DNA of 64,000 bases from Myoxocephalus aenaeus (taxonomy: Eukaryota; Chordata; Actinopteri; Perciformes; Cottidae). The notes under the pieces were generated by a model. That model made no database searches, was not told the DNA's origin, and worked only from the letters and a program-made list of their open reading frames with translations. The number at the start of each line of letters is the position of its first letter. Positions within the stretch are counted from its first letter, which is position 1. Positions 1-10,199 of this stretch are shown piece after piece. The stretch spans positions 41,001 through 105,000 of the forward strand of contig JBAMJR010000048.1 in NCBI GenBank assembly GCA_038501785.1, given 5' to 3'. The translations under genes were made by a program, and so were the position numbers.

Positions 1-2486
1 CTTTTTTGACAAGTGCAAAAATGACAATAAACTCCTAAATATTCATTTGTTTGCTCCCATTTTTCTCACAGACACTCAGTAGAGGGCCTACAATGAGGTC
101 ATTGGGTGAAATCCCCTTAAAAATATCCACAAGGCTTAATTGGCTGTATGAAATCCAGGATTTAAAGAGGGTGTCAGGCCTAACAAACCTGAGACCACCT
201 GAATAGTCTGAGCTGATCAGAGCTTTTTTTGCTCTGAACATGTCAGAGCTTAGCTTTCTTTTTGACGTTGTAGCCACTGCCAAATGGGATCCAACCATGT
301 TGGTTGTGACTCTGTAGCCCTTAGCATCTCTGCGTGGGAGTGGTTTGAAGACCCCCCCAAAACACCAATTTCACTCCTTCAAAGGCTCATATCTCCTCAG
401 GGAAAGATTTTAAGTGCTTGAAACTTGATGGGATCATTGTCCTGGAAGCCTTGAAGAGGATTCCAAAAGGACAAGTCTGTAGACCCTATAGAAAGCTAAC
501 TTCCGGTAGCAGCATGCTAGCTAGTTAAAACCAAGTGGCCCTAGTAGAGCATCCTCGGTTGTCCACCATCCTCTAGTTTTGGGATCACACCACGTGGTTT
601 TCTTCCGTAATCCTACCCCCTAGTATAGCCGAACCTGGGAAACTATGGATGCAAGTTAACCAGTTTATGCTGGCTCGAGCGTGCAGTAACGCCGGCGGCC
701 AGCGGGGGCAGCCAAAGGAGTCTAGCCGAACCAGGGAAACTATGGATGCAAGTTAACCAGTTTATGCTGGCTCGAGCGTGCAGTAACGCCGGCGGCCAGC
801 GGGGGCAGCCAAAGGAGTCTAGCCGTGCTGTCATAGAACACATAAAGAGTCTAGCCGTGATGTCAAAGCACACGCAGAGAGTCTAGCCGTGCTGTCAAAG
901 ACCACATAAAGAGTATAGCCCTGATGTCAAAGCACACGCAGAGAGTCTAGCCGTGCTGTCAAAGCACACGCAGAGAGTCTAGCCGTGCTGTCAAAGACCA
1001 CATAAAGAGTATAGCCGTGATGTCAAAGCACACATAAAGAGTCTAGCCGTGATGTCAAAGCACACATAAAGAGTATAGCCCTGATGTCAAAGCACACATA
1101 AAGAGTCTAGCCGTGATGTCAAAGCACACGCAGAGAGTCTAGCCGTGCTGTCAAAGACCACATAAAGAGTATAGCCCTGATGTCAAAGCACACGCAGAGA
1201 GTCTAGCCGTGCTGTCAAAGACCACATAAAGAGTATAGCCCTGATGTCAAAGCACACATAAAGAGTCTAGCCGTGATGTCAAAGCACACATAAAGAGTCT
1301 AGCCGTGATGTCAAAGCACACATAGAGAGTCTAGCCGTGATGTCAAAGCACACGCAGAGAGTCTAGCCGTGCTGTCAAAGACCACATACAGAGTATAGCC
1401 CTGATGTCAAAGCACACATAGAGAGTCTAGCCGTGATGTCAAAGCACACATAAAGAGTCTAGCCGTGATGTCAAAGCACACATAGAGAGTCTAGCCGTGA
1501 TGTCAAAGCACACGCAGAGAGTCTAGCCGTGCTGTCAAAGACCACATACAGAGTATAGCCCTGATGTCAAAGCACACATAGAGAGTCTAGCCGTGATGTC
1601 AAAGCACACATAAAGAGTCTAGCCGTGATGTCAAAGCACACATAGAGAGTCTAGCCGTGATGTCAAAGCACACATAGAGAGTCTAGCCGTGATGTCAAAG
1701 CACACATAAAGAGTCTAGCCGTGATGTCAAAGCACACATAGAGAGTCTAGCCGTGATGTCAAAGCACACGCAGAGAGTCTAGCCGTGCTGTCAAAGACCA
1801 CATACAGAGTATAGCCCTGATGTCAAAGCACACATAGAGAGTCTAGCCGTGATGTCAAAGCACACATAAAGAGTCTAGCCGTGATGTCAAAGCACACATA
1901 GAGAGTCTAGCCGTGATGTCAAAGCACACGCAGAGAGTCTAGCCGTGCTGTCAAAGACCACATAAAGAGTCTAGCCGTGCTGTCAAAGAACACATAAAGA
2001 GTCTAGCCGTGATGTCAAAGCACATGCAGAGAGTCTAGCCGTGCTGTCAAAGACCACATAAAGAGTATAGCCCTGATGTCAAAGCACACATAAAGAGTCT
2101 AGCCGTGATGTCAAAGCACACGCAGAGAGTCTAGCCGTGCTGTCAAAGACCACATAAAGAGTATAGCCCTGATGTCAAAGCACACGCAGAGAGTCTAGCC
2201 GTGCTGTCAAAGACCACATAAAGAGTCTAGCCGTGATGTCAAAGCACACGCAGGGTCAAGCTCTGACGCCAAGGCCAACAGATTGCGAGGGATCATCACG
2301 CTTTTGACGCACATGTCAGGAAAGGGCCTTCCCGAGGTCCCACAATGTCGAGGTTCCTACCAATCGATCGGTAATCCACTAGTTAGTATTGACAAGTGCG
2401 ACGTTCAAGTCTCTGGCGGCTTCAGAAGAAAAGATATTAGCTGAGGGATCACACCACGTGGTTTTCTTCCGTAATCCTACCCCCTA
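1..2486. repeat. Subtelomere-like block, copy 1 (continues off the left edge)
   Basis: The block reappears 4,775 bp to the right (about 4776-7261), and I found no mismatch in the stretches I compared. It contains a 5' non-array segment (1-620), a GC-rich pair of about 90 bp units (640-820) and a long 32-bp array (about 825-2260). It closes with a unique tail (2265-2486) ending in a conserved GATCACACCACGTGG segment. The copies diverge at 2482/7257, where copy 2 runs into telomeric repeats. An 87-codon open frame on the minus strand (35-298) has no recognised homology. The near-identity means either recent tandem amplification or an assembly duplication. Confidence 0.9.
825..2262. repeat. 32-bp minisatellite array with higher-order structure (copy 1)
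   Basis: The unit is about 32 bp, built on GAGTCTAGCCGTGATGTCAA followed by AGCACACATAAA. Recurrent variants are GTGATG/GTGCTG, AGCACACGCAGA, and ACCACATAAA followed by GTATAGCCCT. Variants recur in a fixed order roughly every 160 bp (five units), for example near 1353 and 1512, so there is a higher-order repeat. No coding function is visible. Confidence 0.92.
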
Positions 2487-3125
2487 ACCAGGTATAGCCT
2501 AACCTGGGAAACTATGGATGCAAGTTAACCAGTTTATGCCGGCTCGAGCGTGCAGTAACGCCGGCGGCCAGCGGGGGCAGCCAAAGGAGTCTAGCCGTGC
2601 TGTCAAAGACCACATAAAGAGTCTAGCCGTGATGTCAAAGCACACGCAGAGAGTCTAGCCGTGATGTCAAAGACCACATAAAGAGTATAGCCCTGATGTC
2701 AAAGCACACATAAAGAGTCTAGCCGTGATGTCAAAGCACACGCAGAGAGTCTAGCCGTGCTGTCAAAGACCACATAAAGAGTATAGCCCTGATGTCAAAG
2801 CACACGCAGAGAGTCTAGCCGTGCTGTCAAAGACCACATAAAGAGTATAGCCCTGATGTCAAAGCACACGCAGGGTCAAGCTCTGACGCCAAGGCCAACA
2901 CATTGCGAGGGATCATCACGCTTTTGACGCACATGTCAGAAAAGGGCCTTCCCGAGGTCCCACAATGTCGAGGTTCCTACCAATCGATCGGTAATCCACT
3001 AGTTAGTATTGACAAGTGCGACGTTCAAGTCTCTGGAGGCTTCAGAACAAAAGATATTAGCTGAGGGATCACACCACGTGGTTTTCTTCCGTAATCCTAA
3101 CCCTAACCCTAACCCCCTAACCCTT
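2446..3125. repeat. Shorter derivative of the subtelomere-like block ending in telomeric repeats
   Basis: The GATCACACCACGTGG segment, one GC-rich unit, about nine 32-bp units (2587-2872) and the unique tail (2873-3095) are repeated here in the same order as in copy 1, but with a much shorter array. The segment ends in CCCTAA repeats at about 3098-3122. It is a partial unit of the same family. Confidence 0.85.
3098..3122 (+). repeat. Short telomeric (CCCTAA)n tract
   Basis: About three CCCTAA repeats plus CCCCCTAACCC. The orientation is that of a telomere lying to the left. Confidence 0.85.
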
Positions 3126-4540
3126 TTAATAACGTTAAAAGTACAGCTAAATTGAGTCGGTGGAAAAAAGACGGCAACAATCTTGCGACTTCAAACCCCA
3201 TCCAACCTTGCTCACCTCCCGACCCCGGGCCCCCAAACTTAAGCCCACCCCCGGAGTTAAAACACATTATTCGCTCGATTTAGGGAACCGGACCCCTGGT
3301 CCTATAGAGTAAGACGGCAGGGACAAGTCGTGACGGGGCGCATGCGTGCGGTTACGCAGCCATTCCCAAGAACATATAAAGAGTCTAGCCGTGATGTCAA
3401 AGCACACGCAGAGGGTCTAACAACGACGGATTTCGAAAAGAGTACCACATATGTAACCATTGAGACTGTGCGCATCTTCCAGTAGTAGTGGGATCACTGT
3501 GTGTAAAGTATTGACGTCGCGAGCTGCGAGAAAGCAACAGCTATACCTCATAGATTTCTTTCTCCGTGTTTTGAGGTCCTACGGTTTCCTCGTTCCACAA
3601 ACGCATCTGAAAGCTCGTCAAATGACACAGGCGGAAGCAGACGGTCATTTCAAGTGGTCTTTCATTATGGTGCAACGAAGATTTATGAAACAAATGGCTC
3701 ATTTCTTTATTTCTGAACCGAAAAACATGATTTTTGGACTGGAAAGGCTTGTGAAAATGTCATTGCTTGTGTTTATTGTGATTATTATTGCAGATTCTGA
3801 TGATTTAGGTCTTAATCTTTCTAAAGAGGTGCAGTATTACTCTGGGGCCTGATGGGAAGTCACCAAAAATACAATTCTTTATGAAAACATTTATAACATA
3901 GGTGTGCTGTTGTGTTTGTTTAGAGATTTCCACTCTATTTAAGTAACACACACACATAGAGTTATGAACTGATACAACCCATTGTTGTAGCTTTATATTA
4001 TTGTTTAGTTTACATACCATTTATGACGTCATCTCAAGTCCTTTATTGTAAACCTGTATTGAGGATGACTACTTAGCTGTCTCACCTCAAGGTATTTGAT
4101 TTGAACTCACAATCAATTAATATACCACTACCAGTGGGTTTCTACTAAACCCAACCACCTGGGGATGCACGTCTCACCTCAAGTCCCCCTCCCAGAAGGT
4201 TAAAGAAATAAAAGGATGGAAAATGTGAAGGCTTGAATACCAATATTAATATCCACTGTTTATTATGTTGTGATGTATTATTGAGTGCACTTTTCTTTGA
4301 GAGAGGGACAGAAACATGTTCAATTTTGACTAATAAGTTTTATTCTAATAGACACTGTGTGATGTAATACTTACCTGGTATCGTAACATGTCATTTTGTA
4401 CACTTATTATGAGGAAACAGGTTGTACAGAAGCTAATCGTTGAAACTGTTGTACCTAAGGTCACATATGATGTATAATTACAAAGATACAAGTATATCCA
4501 CATGTGTTACTGTTATAACAGTTGGAGTAGCATAAGGGAT
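3126..4540. other. Spacer between subtelomere-like blocks; no recognisable gene
   Basis: Mostly AT-rich. A 130-codon open frame (3460-3852, plus) has a hydrophobic stretch but no family I recognise. The 32-bp motif reappears as isolated units at about 3375-3415 and 4541-4580. A long open frame in repeat-flanked sequence is not enough to call a gene. Confidence 0.5.
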
Positions 4541-4775
4541 AAAGAGTCTAGCGCTGATGTCAAAGCACACGCAGGGTCAAGCTCTGACGCCAAGGCCAAC
4601 ACATTCTCCTCACAAAGCAGTCTTTTAATTCAAATTAATTACTTTAAAACCACTTAGAGATCTGGATCCTTTTCCTAAACCAAGAGGGGCTTCTCAACAT
4701 GCATACCCTGAAATATGGGGTCAAAAGCTGCAAGTTAAGGGCCCTAACCAGACCCTAATGTAGTTTTCTTTTGAT

Positions 4776-7261
4776 CTTTTTTGACAAGTGCAAAAATGAC
4801 AATAAACTCCTAAATATTCATTTGTTTGCTCCCATTTTTCTCACAGACACTCAGTAGAGGGCCTACAATGAGGTCATTGGGTGAAATCCCCTTAAAAATA
4901 TCCACAAGGCTTAATTGGCTGTATGAAATCCAGGATTTAAAGAGGGTGTCAGGCCTAACAAACCTGAGACCACCTGAATAGTCTGAGCTGATCAGAGCTT
5001 TTTTTGCTCTGAACATGTCAGAGCTTAGCTTTCTTTTTGACGTTGTAGCCACTGCCAAATGGGATCCAACCATGTTGGTTGTGACTCTGTAGCCCTTAGC
5101 ATCTCTGCGTGGGAGTGGTTTGAAGACCCCCCCAAAACACCAATTTCACTCCTTCAAAGGCTCATATCTCCTCAGGGAAAGATTTTAAGTGCTTGAAACT
5201 TGATGGGATCATTGTCCTGGAAGCCTTGAAGAGGATTCCAAAAGGACAAGTCTGTAGACCCTATAGAAAGCTAACTTCCGGTAGCAGCATGCTAGCTAGT
5301 TAAAACCAAGTGGCCCTAGTAGAGCATCCTCGGTTGTCCACCATCCTCTAGTTTTGGGATCACACCACGTGGTTTTCTTCCGTAATCCTACCCCCTAGTA
5401 TAGCCGAACCTGGGAAACTATGGATGCAAGTTAACCAGTTTATGCTGGCTCGAGCGTGCAGTAACGCCGGCGGCCAGCGGGGGCAGCCAAAGGAGTCTAG
5501 CCGAACCAGGGAAACTATGGATGCAAGTTAACCAGTTTATGCTGGCTCGAGCGTGCAGTAACGCCGGCGGCCAGCGGGGGCAGCCAAAGGAGTCTAGCCG
5601 TGCTGTCATAGAACACATAAAGAGTCTAGCCGTGATGTCAAAGCACACGCAGAGAGTCTAGCCGTGCTGTCAAAGACCACATAAAGAGTATAGCCCTGAT
5701 GTCAAAGCACACGCAGAGAGTCTAGCCGTGCTGTCAAAGCACACGCAGAGAGTCTAGCCGTGCTGTCAAAGACCACATAAAGAGTATAGCCGTGATGTCA
5801 AAGCACACATAAAGAGTCTAGCCGTGATGTCAAAGCACACATAAAGAGTATAGCCCTGATGTCAAAGCACACATAAAGAGTCTAGCCGTGATGTCAAAGC
5901 ACACGCAGAGAGTCTAGCCGTGCTGTCAAAGACCACATAAAGAGTATAGCCCTGATGTCAAAGCACACGCAGAGAGTCTAGCCGTGCTGTCAAAGACCAC
6001 ATAAAGAGTATAGCCCTGATGTCAAAGCACACATAAAGAGTCTAGCCGTGATGTCAAAGCACACATAAAGAGTCTAGCCGTGATGTCAAAGCACACATAG
6101 AGAGTCTAGCCGTGATGTCAAAGCACACGCAGAGAGTCTAGCCGTGCTGTCAAAGACCACATACAGAGTATAGCCCTGATGTCAAAGCACACATAGAGAG
6201 TCTAGCCGTGATGTCAAAGCACACATAAAGAGTCTAGCCGTGATGTCAAAGCACACATAGAGAGTCTAGCCGTGATGTCAAAGCACACGCAGAGAGTCTA
6301 GCCGTGCTGTCAAAGACCACATACAGAGTATAGCCCTGATGTCAAAGCACACATAGAGAGTCTAGCCGTGATGTCAAAGCACACATAAAGAGTCTAGCCG
6401 TGATGTCAAAGCACACATAGAGAGTCTAGCCGTGATGTCAAAGCACACATAGAGAGTCTAGCCGTGATGTCAAAGCACACATAAAGAGTCTAGCCGTGAT
6501 GTCAAAGCACACATAGAGAGTCTAGCCGTGATGTCAAAGCACACGCAGAGAGTCTAGCCGTGCTGTCAAAGACCACATACAGAGTATAGCCCTGATGTCA
6601 AAGCACACATAGAGAGTCTAGCCGTGATGTCAAAGCACACATAAAGAGTCTAGCCGTGATGTCAAAGCACACATAGAGAGTCTAGCCGTGATGTCAAAGC
6701 ACACGCAGAGAGTCTAGCCGTGCTGTCAAAGACCACATAAAGAGTCTAGCCGTGCTGTCAAAGAACACATAAAGAGTCTAGCCGTGATGTCAAAGCACAT
6801 GCAGAGAGTCTAGCCGTGCTGTCAAAGACCACATAAAGAGTATAGCCCTGATGTCAAAGCACACATAAAGAGTCTAGCCGTGATGTCAAAGCACACGCAG
6901 AGAGTCTAGCCGTGCTGTCAAAGACCACATAAAGAGTATAGCCCTGATGTCAAAGCACACGCAGAGAGTCTAGCCGTGCTGTCAAAGACCACATAAAGAG
7001 TCTAGCCGTGATGTCAAAGCACACGCAGGGTCAAGCTCTGACGCCAAGGCCAACAGATTGCGAGGGATCATCACGCTTTTGACGCACATGTCAGGAAAGG
7101 GCCTTCCCGAGGTCCCACAATGTCGAGGTTCCTACCAATCGATCGGTAATCCACTAGTTAGTATTGACAAGTGCGACGTTCAAGTCTCTGGCGGCTTCAG
7201 AAGAAAAGATATTAGCTGAGGGATCACACCACGTGGTTTTCTTCCGTAATCCTAACCCTAA
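4776..7261. repeat. Subtelomere-like block, copy 2
   Basis: Second copy of the block seen at 1-2486, with the same internal order, array variants and 87-codon minus-strand open frame (4810-5073). Its left extension (about 4640-4775) is also found, inverted and diverged, at about 62560-62700. It runs directly into a telomeric tract at the right. Confidence 0.9.
5600..7037. repeat. 32-bp minisatellite array with higher-order structure (copy 2)
   Basis: Same array as 825-2262, shifted by 4,775 bp, with the same order of unit variants in the lines compared. Confidence 0.92.
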
Positions 7262-7370
7262 CCCTAACCCCCTAACCCTAACCCTAACCCTAACCCTAAC
7301 CCTAACCCCCTAACCCTAAACCCCTAACCCTAACCCTAACCCTAACCCTAACCCTCTAACCTAACCTCAA
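7247..7370 (+). repeat. Interstitial or subtelomeric (CCCTAA)n tract
   Basis: About 120 bp of CCCTAA repeats with interruptions such as CCCCCTAA and CCCTAAACC. On the plus strand CCCTAA points to a chromosome end on the left. Short degenerate echoes (CCCTAACCC) continue to about 7735. Confidence 0.93.
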
Positions 7371-8150
7371 CCGAAGGCTTGCTGGTACTTTAAACAAAAC
7401 TATCCCTAACCCAGTTATTCTGTCCTGACCTCAACCACTTAGCTACCAACGCCTAACCTCAATTTAATCGGAAAAAACTGAACGGTCTGTTCGGCAACAT
7501 ATGTTAATAAAATAGGGGGCCAAGGCTAAAGGAAGAAAATAAAGGGAGAGAAATAAAAATAGCTCATAACGTATTGGGCTAAAAGATCTATGGCGTGGGG
7601 AATGACTAAATGACATTCGTCGGCCTGTGCACTGCCGTGGGTCTCTATTCAACTGCGAAGCCGGCGGGCGACGTGGGGAGATTCATGAGTAAATTCATTA
7701 TCCCTAACCCAATTCATTATTCCTAACCCTAACAGAGGAGGATCCCTCTCCCCGGATGGACAGAAGCAATAGATGTCATGTGGCCAGAATGAATAGCGTA
7801 GTTACAGCACATTCAATGAATATGACAGAAATTATTCAGGTTTGCCCAACACAAATACAACTTTGTAAACAAAAAGAAGTTATTCACCCCACTAGTGGCA
7901 CACATGCTGCAACATGGATGGGAGGCCCTACAGGTCACCATCATTGAAAGTAACCGCAGGTGGAAAACCACACAGAGGAGAGCAGCAGAAAGACACTGGA
8001 TATCTCTCCTGGGTACCAAGGCTCCAGGGGGTCTTAATGAACACTGAGGGGGGAGGGAGAGGGGGACCGGGGAAGGACCGTGCATGGGGATCTCTATTGC
8101 TTTTTAGTAGTGGGATCCCAAAAACCTTGTCCCCCTAACCCACCTACATG
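7371..8150. other. Repeat-derived spacer with a LINE 3'-tail fragment
   Basis: No gene recognised. Bases 7733-7843 match 11470-11575 almost exactly (starting CAGAGGAGGATCCCTCTCCC). That is part of the 3' region of the LINE family also seen at 11281-12190, 18591-20145 and 35390-35972. The rest shows only short open frames without homology. Confidence 0.6.
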
Positions 8151-8154
8151 ATGT

Positions 8155-9165
8155 GTATGAGGTCGAGGTCGTTGACTTGTAGCGCCTAAATCTCGAGCCA
8201 TGTGTCCACCCAACACACATCAGACACCAAACATGTCTTTGTTAGTCAACTAGCTCGAGTACAATATAACCTCCAGACCTACATGGCAGGTATAAAGTCC
8301 AGGTTGTTGACTTATATTAGCAGGGAGTCCTGAGCCACCGTGGGCTCGGGAACATACATCAGGGAGTCCAGAGCGACCGTGGGCTTGAGGAGCCTCGTCG
8401 TGGTGGCAAACACGGGCTCGAAAAGCTTCATGGTGGAGCCCCCCTCAATCTCGAGCACCAAGATCAGAGTCAAAACATTTCTCATTTCACCCCGAAGACA
8501 ACGGGAGGATTGGCGAGGTACAGGCTTGTGTGCGGGTCACTCTGACCCGAGGACAACGGGAGGTTGTGGAAATACACACAGAGCAATTTTGACCCGAGGA
8601 CAACGGGAAGGATACCTACACCTACACGTGGCCCAGAGTGACTCTGGCTCGAGAAGCCTCGTCGTGTAGCCCCCCCATCAATCTCGAGCACCGTGTGTCC
8701 ACCCAACACACATCAGAGTCAAGTCATATCTTTGAAAGTAAAGTCAACTAGCTCAAGTACAATATAACCTCCAGACATACATGACAGGTATGAAGTCCAG
8801 GTTGTTGACTTGTATTATCAGGGGGTCCTGAACATTCGTGGCCCCGAGAACTTTTAGCAGGGAGTCCTGAGCCACCGTGGGTCTGAGAACTTTCATCAGG
8901 GAGTGTCGGGTTAGCGAGACATACACGGGGGTCACATTGACCCGATGACAACGGAGGGATGGTGAGATATACACAGGGTCGTTCTGACCCGAGGACAACG
9001 GGAGGATGTGTAGGTCCACGTGGGTCAATGTGACCCGAGGAAACGGGATCATGTAGAAAAATCCACTGGGTCATTTTGACCCCAGGACAACGGGCTGCGT
9101 ACATACATACATACATACATACATATACACTCGTACGCGGGTAATTTTGACCCCAAGGACAACAG
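8155..9165. repeat. Degenerate tandem duplication of about 0.5 kb with GACCCGAGGACAACGGGAGG units
   Basis: The stretch around 8220-8330 is repeated, diverged, at about 8700-8815 (shared ACAATATAACCTCCAGAC and GTCCAGGTTGTTGACTT). Between and after these, GACCCGAGGACAACGGG units recur about every 45-60 bp. A run of CATA tetranucleotides lies at 9102-9125. No coding potential is supported. Confidence 0.75.
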
Positions 9166-9912
9166 GAGGGTTAAGATATGATGGTGCATCACCAGTTAAG
9201 GCTTTGTAGGAAAGGAGAAGGATTTTAAATATGATTCTCGATCTTACAGGAAGCCAGTGGAGAGCAGCTAGTACAGGAGTAATTTGATCTCTCTTCCGAG
9301 TCCTTGTTAGTACACGAGCTGCAGCATTCTGGATCAGCTGGAGAGACCCAAGGGACTTTCCGGAGCAGCCTGATAATACGGAGTTACAGTAATCCAGTCT
9401 TAAAGTAACAAATGCGTGGATCAATGTTTCTGCATCGCTTTGAGACAGGATGTGCCGGATCTTTGAGATGTTCCGTAGGTGAAAAAAGGCAGTCCTTGAG
9501 ATTTGTTTCACGTGGGAGCCAAAGGATAGGTCCTGGTCAAAAACAACTCAGAGTTTCCTTACGGTGGTGGTGGATGCCAGAGCGATGCAATCCAGAGAAA
9601 CCATATCATCAGATAGTTGATTTCTGAGGTGTTCTGGGCCGAGTAGAATAACTTCAGTCTTGTCCGAGTTCAGCAGCAGGAAGTTGCAGGTCATCCATGT
9701 TTTGATGTCTTTAAGACACGCTTGAAGTTTAGCGACCTGGTGGATTTCATCTGGCTTGATCGACAGATATAGTTGAGTATCATCGGCATAGCAGTGAAAG
9801 TTTATGGAGTGTTTTCTGATAATATTGCCTAAAGGAAGCATATATAAGGTGAATAAAATTGGTCCAAGCACAGAACCTTGTGGAACTCCATGACGAACGG
9901 CGGTGGTCATCG
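9165..9912 (-). pseudogene. Truncated L2/CR1-type LINE reverse transcriptase fragment
   Basis: Minus-strand translation shows the RT block GVPQGSVLGPILF, the catalytic motif FHCYADDTQLY, and the C-terminal part with LDYCNSVLSG and LQLIQNAAARVLTRT. The two open parts are separated by an in-frame TGA (about 9552), and the copy stops at DAPSYLN, where it abuts the GACCCGAGGACAACGGG repeats. Both ends are missing, so this is a dead fragment. The copy at 18591-20145 carries the same TGA at the same codon. Confidence 0.85.
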
Positions 9913-10046
9913 AGGCCTCATCGTTGTGATGATGTTGTGGCTGATTTCCTTCTTCTGGATCGATGATGATTTAATCTTTCTAAACCTGATGCTGTATGAA
10001 CGTGAATCTGTCTCCCATCTGACTACTCGTGAGACGCCACAGGGAC

Positions 10047-10049
<3 letters not shown>
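9913..10049. other. Spacer between LINE fragment and TA microsatellite
   Basis: Nothing recognised. It lies between the end of the RT similarity and the start of the (TA)n tract. Confidence 0.4.
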
Positions 10050-10109
<60 letters not shown>

Positions 10110-10199
10110 GTATATATATACATATATATGTATATATATGTATATATATACATATATATGTATATATATATATATGTATATATATACATACATACATAC
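10050..10199. repeat. (TA)n / (TATATG)n microsatellite
   Basis: About 150 bp of alternating TA with TATATATG and CATA variants, directly abutting the left end of the Tc1-like element. Tc1 elements insert at TA. Confidence 0.95.

Noticed and set aside
35..298. Short open frame kept in three repeat copies (35-298, 4810-5073 minus; 62250-62498 plus)
   Set aside because: The frame is intact in the diverged copy, but I count only about two silent changes against more than ten replacements. That argues against protein constraint, and no domain is recognised.
825..2262. CRISPR array
   Set aside because: The units are contiguous 32-bp tandem repeats without unique spacers, in a vertebrate genome.
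3460..3852. 130-residue gene in the subtelomere-like region
   Set aside because: No recognisable homology; the single frame lies in repeat-flanked sequence with no supporting exon structure.
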